DNA of 64,000 nucleotides from Hevea brasiliensis (taxonomy: Eukaryota; Streptophyta; Magnoliopsida; Malpighiales; Euphorbiaceae). The notes under the pieces were generated by a model, which saw only the letters and a program-made list of their open reading frames with translations, was not told the DNA's origin and made no database searches. Each line of letters starts with the position of its first letter. Position 1 is the stretch's first letter. The stretch covers positions 49,456,735-49,520,734 of the forward strand of contig NC_079503.1 in NCBI RefSeq assembly GCF_030052815.1, in the 5' to 3' direction. Both the position numbers and the translations under genes were made by a program. Positions 47,809 to 59,241 of this stretch are shown piece after piece.

Positions 47809-48239
47809 TAATAGCTATCAAGCTAGCATCCAAATGGCTCTATGTGAGGCACTGTATGGGAGGAAGTGCAGAACCCCAATGTGTTGGACTGAATTAGGTG
47901 AAGACAAGATGATAGGGCCAGACTTGGTAAAACAGAATGAGAATAAGGTTAAACTGATAAAAGCTAATTTGAAGGTTGCCTCAGACAACAGAAATCCTAT
48001 GCCAATTTGAAGAGAAAAGAGATAGAATATGCAGTTGGTGACAAAGTGTTTCTCAAGGTGTCACCGTGGAAGAAGGTACTGAGGTTTGGAAGAAAGGGTA
48101 AGTTGAGCCCTAGGTTCATTGGCCCATATGAAGTCATTGAACATGTGGGACCAGTGGCCTACAGACTAGCTTTACCATCAGAGCTGGATAAGATCCACAA
48201 AGTGTTTCATGCATCTATGCTGAGAAGATACAGATCAGA
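47809..48239 (+). pseudogene. pol: Integrase C-terminal region of element E, first part
   Basis: It reads NNSYQASIQMALCEALYGRK, then CRTPMCWTELGEDKMIGPDL. A small indel near 47990 precedes KRKEIEYAVGDKVFLKVSPW, GPYEVIEHVGPVAYRLALP and HASMLRRYRSD. All catalytic residues lie upstream and are lost. The frame is cut by F at 48240 and resumes after F with DPSHV. TCAGA at 48235-48239 and 57881-57885 is the duplicated target. Confidence 0.9.
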
Positions 48240-51200
48240 TGTAACATCCTCACTTTAGCTAGTCCGTATAGTCTACTATTTCGGTGACTAATGTCAGTCC
48301 GGGCAGCTAGAATGTTTGAAATTATAATTAGAATAAAGTGGGGAGTTATAAAGAAACTAAATAATGCTCATAAAAATCAAGGAAATTTTGTAGGAATGAA
48401 ATACACTAAGGTTAAACGAGCCGAAACCCCAATGATGAGTAATCCGAAGGGGAAGTGACGGTGAAGGCCGTTAACAAACCTAGATTTAAGGGAAAATTTA
48501 TAAAATAATTTTTGGGACTCCAGAGAAGGGTTATTGAGGTTCCTATGGCATTAGAATGCCAAGACAATACTTCAAAAAGTTTTTCTATTGGTATACACAA
48601 TTTTGGCTCGTTAAGCCAAACAGAGGGCATTTTGGTCATTTCGTCTTCAGAGATGATTTTTGACCAACTTGTCCATTTATGTAAGTGAATTATATGACAT
48701 AAAATATAAATAAATATTGATGAAAAATTATTTAAAAATGAATAGGAAAAGAAAGAAAAGAAAATGGAAGTAATTTAGCTTTATTACATAAGCATTATGT
48801 AAGCATGAGATAATAAATATGCTTTGGCCAATCAAAAATCTCTAAATACATTAAAAAGAGAAATAAGAAGTCAAAATTTCAAAAAGCCATATGCCCTTAT
48901 CTCCTTCTCCAAGCCTAACCACCTCCCTTGCTTTGTCGACTGTTTTTAAGCTAACCAAAGCTTGATTTTCTTAGTTCTCACCCATTAAAACCTAAGTTTC
49001 CCAACACAAAAACTTGTTTTTTCATCTTGGTGAATCTTTTGGAAGCAAAAAGAAGTGAAAAAGAGGAACCCTAGCAAGTTTGAATTTCACTCCATTAGAG
49101 GTTAGTGACTAAACTTGATTTTTATCTTTCAATTCATGTTGAAGGAGTGGTAATTGATGCAAATTTGCAAGAAAATTAAGTAAACATCATGTGTATGTCT
49201 TGCTTAAAATTCCAGAAGCCTTGAACTTGGTAGGGTTTTGAAGAATTCTTAGAATTAAAATGGTATAGTGGCTGCCCTTAACATTAATCTATTAGTTAGG
49301 ATAGTGAAAGGTAAGTGAATGCAAGTTTGGAGATGGTTGAGCTAGGGTTTCAGCATGAAATTGAGACTTATTCATGTATTTGGTGAAAGAGAGTTTTAAT
49401 GGTCAATTATTGACCATTTTGCTGTGTGTGAATAAAAAAAGAAGTGGTTTGTGTAGTGGGAATTCAGTTTAGTGTGGCTGCCCTTGGTGACCTACAAAAC
49501 TGGGCATGAGTCCAGTAGGTTTGGGTAGCAATAACTGGAGTTGTAGATGTTCAATTGGTGCAAGGCTAATTGGACATGAAACTAGACACATAATGGCACA
49601 ACTTTGGTGAAGAAACCATGCCCATAAAACCAAACCAAGTTGACCTAAAGATTGCTCTAATCCGGGTAACCTGCATTCTGCCTAGGCAAAATGACCAAAT
49701 GAACAGTATTTAGTCATTTGGTCATAACTCAGTGTAGGAAGGTCCAATTGACCTGAAATTTTACCAGCAATAAGCTGAGATATAGACCTACAACATTCAT
49801 TAAGAAACATAACCCAAATTATGATCATAACATATTCAAAAAGTGACTTGCAGTCACTGCTCAAAATACTATATATTTGGTCAGTCCAGAAAATCTGGAA
49901 AATTTGTAATCCGGCTAGTTGTGGTTTTTAGGCCATAACTTGAGCTACAAAACACCAAATGGAGTGATTCAAAAAAGGAAATGTAACTAGACAAAATAAG
50001 GAACAACTTTCATGTTGACCACTTTGCCAAATTCCCACTACAAAAATGACTAATGGAACAGTAAACACAGCTTGAAATCTGAAAATTTTGAACAATTAAC
50101 ATTAAGCTTAGAAATGGTATTAGCAACCAATACCAACAATTTTAGAATGTGAAATGTGGTATGTTGGGAGTATTAAAACCAATGTACCTATTGTCCATGT
50201 AAAATTCAACATTTTTGTTGACTACTGAATTGAATCTAAACTTGAATTTCAAGAATTGTATAATTTAAGAGTGTAACATGCCCTATTACACCTAGCAAAA
50301 TTGGTTTGGATAGGTTGGTATGCCAATAGGGTTCTGTTAGTAGTACTGCATATGGCTTCATGCCATTTTGTGTTTTATGGTCTCACTTGCCATTCTGTGA
50401 CATAATAGCCTTTGGCTATGTTGGTTGAGTTGTTATATTCAGGTTTTGTTATATTCGGGTTTTATCCCTGATAATTATTACAGCTTATTAGTTGTTTTGT
50501 TGCACACCAAGAGACACAATGTGACCGATGGTGTGATGGTTCAAAGTACTTAGCACCCAGTACCAATTTACCCGTTTATCTAGTCCAGTCGACTAGTATG
50601 GGTTACTCGGGCAATAATAATAAATCATATCAAATTTTAATCTAATAATACTATAATAAATATCAGAAATTAAGTCTACCAAAAATGTAAACATACATTC
50701 TGCATATTTACTTTATTTTAGTTATTTTATTTTATATTGTCACCACTAAGCAGAATTGCTTAGCTCATCGCTTTTGCCACGCGCAGGTACTGGAGACATA
50801 GCTGGGGAGCCCAGCAGACATCAGACCGGGTGAACTTTCAGAGCTGCATACTGAGTCTAGAGTCACCTCACATCTGCAGTGCACTTGGTAGGACATTAGG
50901 ATTTTGGGTGGCATTTTGTATTTTGCATTTTGTATTAGTTTTGGATTGTAACTATAAACTCTTGAAATTATTTGATAATGTAAATATATGAAATTCCATG
51001 TTATTGAAGTTTTATGTATATTATGTTGAAAAATGAAATGTTGAGAAATATTCATGAATGTGCTTCAAGTGATGTTGTGAACAGAAAAATTCTGAAAATA
51101 GTGTTGAGATTTTGAGATTAAATTGAGATGTGTGTATAATGGAGTTCTGGATTTGAAAATTCTATTGGAAGTGTCTTTTAAACAGGTTCAGAAGAACTGT

Positions 51201-51386
51201 TTTTCCAATTTATAGCCGACACTCTGCCAGATTTTCTATAAAATTTATGGAAAAATTCATATTAATCAAAATTGTAAATTAATGAATTAAAAAGGGTAAA
51301 TTGTAATGGAAATGTGAATTGGTGCTTCGGCACACTGTGCGGCATATCTTGCTTGGCTACATTATAGACGGGTAAGGGGTGTCACA
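48240..51386 (+). repeat. 5' LTR of element F
   Basis: It is 3147 bases, complete. It contains an inverted repeat TTACATAA/TTATGTAA (48784-48802) at the place where A and D have TGACATCA/TGATGTCA, CATAACT modules near 49723, 49826 and 49934, and the CTAAGC/GCTTAG hairpin (50746-50763). It has no gene. Confidence 0.92.
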
Positions 51387-51391
51387 TTTAG

Positions 51392-51403
51392 TGGTATTAG
51401 AGC
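51392..51403 (+). other. Primer-binding site of element F, variant
   Basis: TGGTATTAGAGC follows the LTR end by five bases. It has one change (C to T) from the initiator tRNA-Met type site TGGTATCAGAGC. Confidence 0.85.
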
Positions 51404-51514
51404 ATCGATTTAGGCATTTCTTGGCCTAGATAGAGTGCATACCATTGCATTGCATTTGTAAGTGTTGAGGTGACACTGATGCAGATCTGTTTGTTTTCTT
51501 ATTTTGATGAGGAT

Positions 51515-52700
51515 ATGGATCCTGTTTCTCAAAGAGCAGTTGATGAAGAGGCGGAGAGTTGTGCTCCACCTAGGGCTGAATCTGGAGGCAGGGGAGAATC
51601 TGCTCCACCAGCAGTTGAGGCACCTGCCCAACCTTAGTTTGCACTATTTCAATAAATGACCGAGTTTTACCGGTAAATGATGGGGGCAATTCCACCACCA
51701 CAACCACAGCCACAAACTCCACCAGCACCATAGAAGTCCCATCTGGAGAAGCTGTGAAAACATGGGGCTGTGGATTTCTTGGGGAAGAGGGAGGATGATC
51801 CCATGACAGCAGAAAACTGGTTGGATAGAAAAATCAGAGTGCTGAAATAGCTTAATTGCACCCCCGAGCAGAACCTGGAGGGTGTTGTATCCCTACTACA
51901 GGATGATGCATATCAGTGGTGAGACACAGTAACCAGTAAGGTACGACTGGAACGGATCACCTAGGAATTCTTCCTCACAGAGTTCAGGAAGAAATATGTC
52001 AGTAAAGCATATTTAGAAGAGAGAAGAAGAGAATTTATCAGACTGAGACAGAGGCAACTATCAGTAGTAGAGTATGAGCGAGAATTCATCAGACTGAGCT
52101 GGTATGGGAGGGAGATAGTCCCTACAGAGGTAGAGAGGTGCAGAAGGTTCGAAGAAGGGCTCAATGACAATATCAAAGTTATGATAACGGCATTAGAGAT
52201 CACAAATTTTGCCAAATTAGTAGATGCTACATCGAAAGTAGAAAGGGTCCGAATAAATGAGCAAACTAGAAGGGGAAGATAGCAGAAGAGGGGTCCAGGT
52301 CAATCTAGTTCATTCTCTAGTCCCAGTAAGAAGAGTAAAGGTCCTCCTGCTCAGGGTTTAGGACAACCACAAGGTCAGGGTCAGTCCCAGGGGCCCAGAC
52401 CATAGTTCACACCTAGGAGAGGCCAGTCCACACCATCAGTGGGCAGCTCTCCAAGGATGGTGTTCGGGGGACCAGCCCCAGCATCTTCTGCCTGTCCATA
52501 CTACCAGAAGTGGCATAAGGAGGACTGTTGGCGAGTGATGGGTGCATGCTTACGTTGTGGATCTATAGAACATCAGATCAAGAATTGTTCGAAGAGGACT
52601 ACTACAGCTGCTCCAACACAAGCTGACAGACCTGCTCCTGCACCACAAGGGGTAGGAAGCCTGGTAAATCTGAGGCAGCTGGTCCATCACTGAGGCCTGC
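51515..52700 (+). pseudogene. gag: gag of element F, many stops at Gln and Trp codons
   Basis: The ATG at 51515 gives MDPVSQRAVDEEAES. Capsid sequence follows, with LLQDDAYQW and EYEREFIRLSWYGREI. In one frame there are about nine stops: after PAPAQP, ALFQ, EFYR, PPAP, LEKL, IRVLK, DAYQW, ERIT and RRGR. By comparison with A, B and C, most fall where Gln or Trp is expected. The zinc knuckle CLRCGSIEHQIKNC keeps all four ligands. A Pro- and Gln-rich segment precedes it (GQPQGQGQSQGPRP). Confidence 0.88.
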
Positions 52701-52739
52701 ATCTGAGTCAGCTGAGAGGCTAGAGGCTAGAGTACCTGC

Positions 52740-53110
52740 CAGAGCCTATGCCATCAGAGCTCAGGAGGAGCAGGATGCCCCGGACATCATTAGGGGTACA
52801 TTCTCTCTCTACAACACTTCTGTGCATGCATTGGTGGATCCAGGATCCACTCATTCCTACATCTGCATCAAACTACCCGTAGAGAGGGGAGTTTCGATAG
52901 AGGAGAGTGATCAAGATATTCTGGTCACAAATCCACTAGGCTACAGTGTGGTAGTGAATAAAGTATACAAAGGTTGCCCGTTGAGGATTCAGGGGTATGA
53001 ATTCTTGGTAGACCTAATTGAATTGCCCTTCCACGAGTTTGACGTGATTTTGGGAATGGACTGATTGTCACGTCATCAGGCAATAGTTGATTGTAAATTG
53101 AAGAGGATTT
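52740..53110 (+). pseudogene. Protease domain of element F
   Basis: The active-site loop VDPGSTHSY has its Asp. GCPLRIQGYEF and FDVILGMD follow, then a TGA at the Trp of MDWL. The part after the stop continues in frame as LSRHQAIVDCKLKRI. It joins the RT through the RKGCEAYLAHVVD linker and EELPSLPPER. Apart from the stop the domain looks well preserved. Confidence 0.88.
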
Positions 53111-54640
53111 CAATGAAAACTTCTGAGGGCAATGAGATCACTATTATGGGTGAAAGGAAAGGTTTCCTGTCCAATGTTATCTCAGCCACAGTTGCAAGAA
53201 GATTAATGAGAAAAGGCTGTGAAGCTTACCTGGCACACGTGGTTGATACTAGGCAGGCTAAGCCGAATCTGTGTGATATACCCATAGTAAGAGACTTCCC
53301 AAATGTGTTTCCTGAAGAATTGCCTAGTTTACCACCCGAAAGGGAAGTCGAGTTTGCTATTGAGGTAATGCCGGGTACAACACTAATTTCTATTGCTCCT
53401 TATAGGATGGCACCCACTGAATTGAGGGAGTTGAAAATTTAGTTGTAGGAGTTACTTGATAAGGGGTTCATACGCCCCAGTGTGTCACCATGGGGAGCTC
53501 CGGTACTATTTATGAAGAAGAAGGATGGAACCTTGAGATTGTGTATTGATTACTGGCAGTTGAACAAAGTAACTGTGAAGAATAAATATCTGTTGCCCAG
53601 AATTGATGCTCTGTTTGATCAGTTGAAGGGAGTCGGTGTATTTTCAAAATTGATCTCAGATCAAGGTATCATCAATTAAGGGTAAATGATGCAGATGTGT
53701 CAAAAACTGCATTCAGAACCCGGTATGGGCATTATGAATTTCTAGTGATGCCATTTGAGTTAACAAATGCACCAGCAGCATTTATGGACCTTATGAACTG
53801 TATCTTCCATCCATATTTAGATCGGTTTGTAGTGGTCTTTATTGATGATATTCTGGTGTATTCTAAGACCAGGGAAGAACATGATGAACATTTTAGAATT
53901 ATTCTACAAACCCTGCGAGAAAAGAAGTTGTATGCTAAGTTGTCCAAGTGTGACTTCTGGATGAGTGAAATCTCTTTCCTTGGACACATAGTATTAGCTA
54001 AGGGGATTAGAGTGGATCCTAAAAAGATAGAAGCAGTGATGGAATGGAAGCCTCCTAGAAATACATCTGAGGTCAGAAGTTTTTTGGGGCTAGCTGGGTA
54101 TTACAGAAGATTTGTGAAGGGGTTTTCTCTTCTAGCTGCTCCAATGACTAAGTTGTTGCATAAGAATGTGAAATTTGGCTGGAACTACAAGTGGCAAGCC
54201 AGTTTTGAGAGGCTGAAGGCTATGTTGATAGAAGCACCAGTGTTAACACAGCCAGTGTCGGGAAAAGACTTTTGTGGTCTACAGTGATGCCTCGCATAAT
54301 GGGCTAGGGTGTGTATTGATGCAAGAGGGGAAAGTGGTTGCCTATGCTTCAAGTTAAGGCCACATGAACCGAACTACCCTACTCATGACTTGGAGTTAGC
54401 AGCAATTATCTTCGCATTAAAGATATGGAGGCATTATTTATATGATAAAAAATGCTACATCTATACAGACCACAAGAGTCTAAAATATTTGCCAACCCAG
54501 AAGGAGCTCAATCTTAGACAGAGGTGATGGATTGAGTTCCTAAAGGACTATGATTGAGTGATAGATTATCATCCTAGGAAGGCAAATGTAGTTGCTGATG
54601 CCTTGAGCAGAAAATCCATCACAGCTTTAAGATCACTAAA
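53111..54640 (+). pseudogene. pol: Reverse transcriptase and RNase H of element F, frameshifted
   Basis: RT shows [19 protein letters not shown], then a one-base loss in the A-run near 53645 that breaks FSKIDLR. The next frame (53697-54287) covers [23 protein letters not shown] with the DD pair intact, [12 protein letters not shown] and [12 protein letters not shown]. An extra T near 54272 breaks [11 protein letters not shown] at the RNase H start, and a small loss near 54353 follows. [20 protein letters not shown] and [18 protein letters not shown] complete RNase H. Stops at a Trp and other codons follow near 54527 and 54556. Confidence 0.9.
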
Positions 54641-55299
54641 TGCCTGTCTGTCCTTAGCTCAGGATGGAGTTATTTTGGCTGAGTTACAAGTAAGGCCAAA
54701 CCTCCTATAGCAGATACAAGATGGGCATAAGGTAGATGAAAAAATAATGGCCATTGTGGATAAAATTCCAGAGGGAAAGGAAACTGATTATGAGGTGAAA
54801 ACAGATGGGTGTCTGTATTACAGAGGAAGAGTGTGTGTACCAGATGATGGGGAACTAAAGACTAGTATTCTAAAAGAAGCACACACTAGTGTTTATGCTA
54901 TGCACCCGAGAAGCACAAAAATATATAATGATTTGAAGCCTTATTATTGGTGGCCTGGTATGAAGAAAGATATAGCTGACTATGTGACTAAGTGTTTGAC
55001 ATGTTAGCAAGTTAAAGCAGAATATCAAGTTCCATCAGGATTGCTACAGCCTATAAGCATACCTGAATGGAAATGGGACCGGGTCACTATGGATTTTGTT
55101 AGTGGTCTACCTCTCACCCAAAAGAAGCATGATGCAGTGTGGGTGATAGTGGATAGATTGATGAAGTCAGCACATTTTCTGCCAGTTAGAACTGACTACT
55201 CACTGGAGAAGCTAGCAGAATTATATATCAGTGAGATAGTTAGACTGCATAGAATCCCACTTTCCATCATATCTGATCGAGACCCAAGGTTTACATTCG
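54641..55299 (+). pseudogene. pol: Integrase of element F, truncated before the catalytic Glu
   Basis: The zinc domain has EAHTSVYAMHPRS with both His and CLTC with both Cys, then a TAG at a Gln position (CQVKAE). The core has MDFVSGLPLT with the first Asp and SDRDPRF with the second. Two codons later the sequence jumps into the 3' LTR at about 55300, so the Glu of the DDE triad, the C-terminal domain and the chromodomain are all missing. Confidence 0.92.
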
Positions 55300-57880
55300 G
55301 ATAATAAATATGCTTTGGCCAATCAAAAATCACTAAATACATTAAAAATACATTAAAAAGAGAAATAAGAAGTCAAAATTTCAAAAAGCCATCTGCCCTT
55401 ATCTCCTTCTCCAAGCCCAACCACCTCCCTTGCCTTGTCCACCATTTTCAAGCTAACCAAAGCTTGATTTTCTTGGTTCTCACCCATTAAAACCTAAGTT
55501 TCCCAACACAAAAACTTGTTCTTTCATCTTGGTGAATCTTTTGGGAGCAAAAAGAAGTGAAAAAGAAGAACCCTAGCAAGTTTGAATTTCACTCCATTAG
55601 AGGTTAGTGACTAAACTTGATTTTTATCTTTCAATTCATGTTGAAGGAGTGGTAATTGATGCAAATTTGCAAGAAAATTAAGTAAACATCATGCGTATGT
55701 CTTGCTTAAAATTCCAGTAGCCTTGAACTTGGTAGGGTTTTAAAGAATTCTTAGAATTAAAATGGTATAGTGGCTACCCTTAACATTAATCTATTGGTTA
55801 GGATAGTGAAAGGTAAGTGAAAACAAGTTTTGAGATGGTTGAGCTAGAGTTTGAGCATGAAATTGAGACTTGTTCATGTATTTGGTGAAAGAGAGTTTTA
55901 ATGGTCAATTATTGAACATTTGGCTATGTGTGAATCAAAAATGAAGTGGTTTGTGCAGTGGGAATTGAGTTTAGTGTGGCTACCCTTGGTGACCTACAGG
56001 ACTGGGCATGAGTCCAGTAGGTTTGGGTAGTAATAACTAGAGTTGTAGAGGTTCAATTGGTTCAAGGCCAATTGGACATAAAACTAGACACATAATGGCA
56101 CAACTTTGGTGAAGAAACCATGCTCATAAAACCAAACTAAGTTGACCTAAAGATTGCTCTAATCCGGGTAACCTGCATTCTGCCTGGGCAAAATGACCAA
56201 ATGAATAGTATTTAGTCATTTGGTCATAACTCAGTGTAGGAAGGTTCAATTGACCTGACATTTTACCAGAAAAAAGCTGAGATATAGGCCTACAACTTTC
56301 ATGAAGAAATCTAACCCAAATTTTAACCATAACATATTCAAAAAGTGACTTGCAATCACTACTCAAAATACTATAGATTTGGTCAGTCCAGAAAATCTGG
56401 AAAATTTGTAATCTGGCCAGTTGTGGTTTTTAGGCCATAACTTGAGCTACAAAACTCCAAATGGAGTGATTCAAAAAAGGAAATGTAACTAGACAAAATA
56501 AGGAACAACTTTCATGTTGACCACTTTGCCAAATTCCCACTGCAAGAATGACTAATGGAACAATAAACACAGCTTGAAATCTGAAAATTTTGAACAATTA
56601 ACATTAAGCTTAGAAATGGTATTGACAACCAATACCAACAATTTTAGAATGCAAAATGTGGTATGTTGGGAGTATTAAAACCAATGTACCTATTGTCCAT
56701 GTAAAAGTCAACTTTTTTGTTGACTAATGAATTAAATAGTAACACCTAAACTTGAATTTCAAGAATTATATAATTTAAGAGTGTAACATGCCCTAGTACA
56801 CCTTGCAAGATTTGTTTGGATAGTTTGGCATGCCAATAGAGTTCTGTTAGCAGTACTGCATATGGCTTCATTCCATTCTGTGTTTTATGGCATCATGTGC
56901 CATTCTGTGACATAATAGCCTTTGTTTATGTTGGTTGAGTTGTTATATTCGAGTTTTATCCCTGATAATTATTACAGCTTATTAGCTGTTCTGTTGCACA
57001 CCAGAAGACACATTGTGACCGATGGTGTGATGGTCCGAGGTGCTTAATACCCAATGCCAATTTACCCGTTTATCCAGTCCAGTCGATTAGTATGGGTTAC
57101 TCGGGCAATGATAATAAATCTTACCAAATTTTAATCGAATAATACTACAATAAATATCAGAAATTAAGTCTACCAAAAATGTAAACATACATTCTGCATA
57201 TTTACTTTATTTTACTTATTTTATTTTATATTGCCACCACTAAGATGAATTGCTTAGCGTGTCGCTTTTGCCACGCGCAGGTACCTGAGACATAGTTGGG
57301 GAACCCAACAGACATTAGACCGGGTGAACTTTCAGAGCTACATACTGAGTCCAGAGTCATCTCACATCTGCAGTGCACTTGGTAGGACATTAGGATTTTG
57401 GGTGGCATTTTGTATTTTGCATTTTGTATTAGTTTTAGATTGTAACTATAAACTCTTGAAATTATTTGATAATGTAAATATATGAAATTCCATGTTATTG
57501 AAGTTTTCTGTATATTACGTTGAAAAATGAAATGTTGAGAAATATTCATGAATGTGCTTCAAGTGATGATGTGAACAGAAAAATTCTGAAAGTAGTGTTG
57601 AGATTTTGAGATTAAATTGAGATGTGTGTATAATGGAGTTCTAGATTTGAAAATTCTATTGGAAGTGTCTTTTAAACAGGTTCAGAAGAACTATTTTTCC
57701 AATTTATAGCCAGCACTCTGCCGGATTTTCTATAAAATTTGCGAAAAAATTCAGATTAATCAAAATTGTAAATTAATGAATTAAAAAGGGTAAATTGTAA
57801 TGGAAATGTGAATTGGTGCTCCAGCACACTGTGTGGCATATCTTGCTCGGCTACACTATAGACGGGTAAAGGGTGTCACA
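55300..57880 (+). repeat. 3' LTR of element F, 5'-truncated
   Basis: It begins within the LTR at the position matching 48809 (GATAATAAATATGC) and ends GTGTCACA at 57880, followed by the TCAGA duplication. It is closely similar to the 5' LTR, closer than the LTR pair of C by eye, so F is among the younger insertions. The CTAAG/CTTAG hairpin is at 57240-57257. Confidence 0.92.
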
Positions 57881-58117
57881 TCAGACCCTTCACATGTCAT
57901 CTCCATGTAAGAGATTGAAATTCAACTGGACTTGACATATGAAGAGGAACCTATACGAATCCTAGCTCAGGAAGTGAAAGAACTAAGGAACAAGAAAATT
58001 CCACAGGTGAAAATACTTTGGAGGCACCACAATACTGAGGAGGCAACTTGGGAAAGTGAAGAGACGATGAAGCAACAGTTCCCTCAACTATTTGCATCAG
58101 GTAAATTTCGAGGATGA
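57881..58117 (+). pseudogene. pol: Integrase end and chromodomain of element E, second part
   Basis: After the TCAGA duplication the frame of E resumes as DPSHVISM, a stop, then EIEIQLDLTYEEEPI. The chromodomain is well preserved: RNKKIPQVKILWRHHNTEEA, then TWESEETMKQQFP, ending with a stop at 58115. The Tyr/Trp aromatic residues of the chromodomain fold are partly visible (ILW, TWE). The purine tract begins 11 bases after the stop. Confidence 0.88.
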
Positions 58118-58140
58118 AATTTAAATTAGAGGGGAAGAGT

Positions 58141-59241
58141 TGTAACATCCTCACTGTAGCCATTCCGTACATCTATTTCGATGATCGGTGTCGGTCAAGA
58201 TAGCCAGAACATTTGGAATAATTTTTAGACTAGAGAGAGGAGTCATAAATAAATCAAATAATGCCAAGAAAAATTAGGGAAAAATTTTAAAAATAAAATA
58301 CAACTAAGTTAAATGAGCCCGTGCCCTAGCAATGGGTGACCTAACGGGAACTTGCTGTTTTCACAGCTAGAAGCCCTAAACCCAGTGGAAAATTCATGAA
58401 ATAAGTTTTGGGACTCTAGAGAAGAGTCATTGAGGTTTCGATGGCATTAGAATGCCAAGAAAATGCTTAGAAAAATTTTTAGATTGGTACAAAAAATTTT
58501 AGTCTGTTAAGCCAAATGAAGGGCATTTTGGTCGTTTCGTATTTAGAGATTATTTTTGGCCAACTTGTGCAGTTAAATAAATAATTATTATGATATAAAA
58601 TATGAATAAATATTGCTAAAAATTAAATTAAAAATGAGTAGAAAAGAAAAGAAGAGACATAGAGTCAGAGTCACCTCTCAATCTATAGTGCATTGGTAGG
58701 ACACTAGGTCCCATTTTGTATTTTGTAATTTTGTAAACTTTATAATTAAACTTTTATTTTATTATGTATATTTAAAACTTCTGTAATGTAATTTTTTATT
58801 AATGTGATTATCTGTAAATTTGGTTTATAGATAAAATTTGAGTATTTTTTCAAAATCTGAGTATGATTTTGATATGAAATGAATGAATAACAAATTGAGG
58901 AATTATTGAGAATTTGATGAGAAATTTATTGAGAAATGATGATTATTTGGAGTTGTGGGTTGAGAAAAGTTTTGGAAGTGTTTTCTATAGGTTCCGAAGA
59001 GCTGTTTTCTCCATTTTTAGCCGGCACTCTGTCGGATTTTCAGTAAAATTTTCAAAACCTTAAATTAATTCAAAATTTCTATAGATAAATTAAATGACAT
59101 AAATTTCACTTTGTGATAAATCAATAAATAAATAAATTAATTAAGAAAAGAGTAAATTGTAATAAAATAAGATATGGTGCTCCGGCAAACTGTGTGGCAT
59201 ATCTTGCTCGGCTATACTGTAGAAGGGTAAGGGGTGTTACA
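58141..59241 (+). repeat. 3' LTR of element E with a large internal deletion
   Basis: It has a good start (TGTAACATCC) and end (GGTGTTACA) but only 1101 bases. The first 520 bases or so match the start of F's LTR; then near 58660 it jumps to sequence matching about 50865 in F. Roughly 2.1 kb is missing, including the CATAACTT modules and the hairpin. Confidence 0.87.

Larger units (their letters stand above)
48240..57880 (+). mobile_element. Element F, plus-strand chromovirus nested in E, with a deletion at its 3' side
   Basis: It runs from TGTAACATCC to GTGTCACA and is flanked by TCAGA on both sides. Its parts are a 5' LTR (48240-51386), a primer-binding site, gag, protease, RT, RNase H and part of integrase (to about 55299), then a 3' LTR missing its first 569 bases. 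The end of pol and the purine tract are also gone. The gag sequence differs from A, B and C, so F is another subfamily. Confidence 0.92.
47809..59241 (+). mobile_element. Element E, 3' remnant of a chromovirus, interrupted by F
   Basis: Only the C-terminal end of pol, the purine tract (58128-58139, AGAGGGGAAGAG) and the 3' LTR remain. F sits at 48240-57880 inside the pol remnant. The left side was lost together with D's LTR end, so the junction at 47808 is probably a deletion breakpoint rather than an insertion site. Confidence 0.87.
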
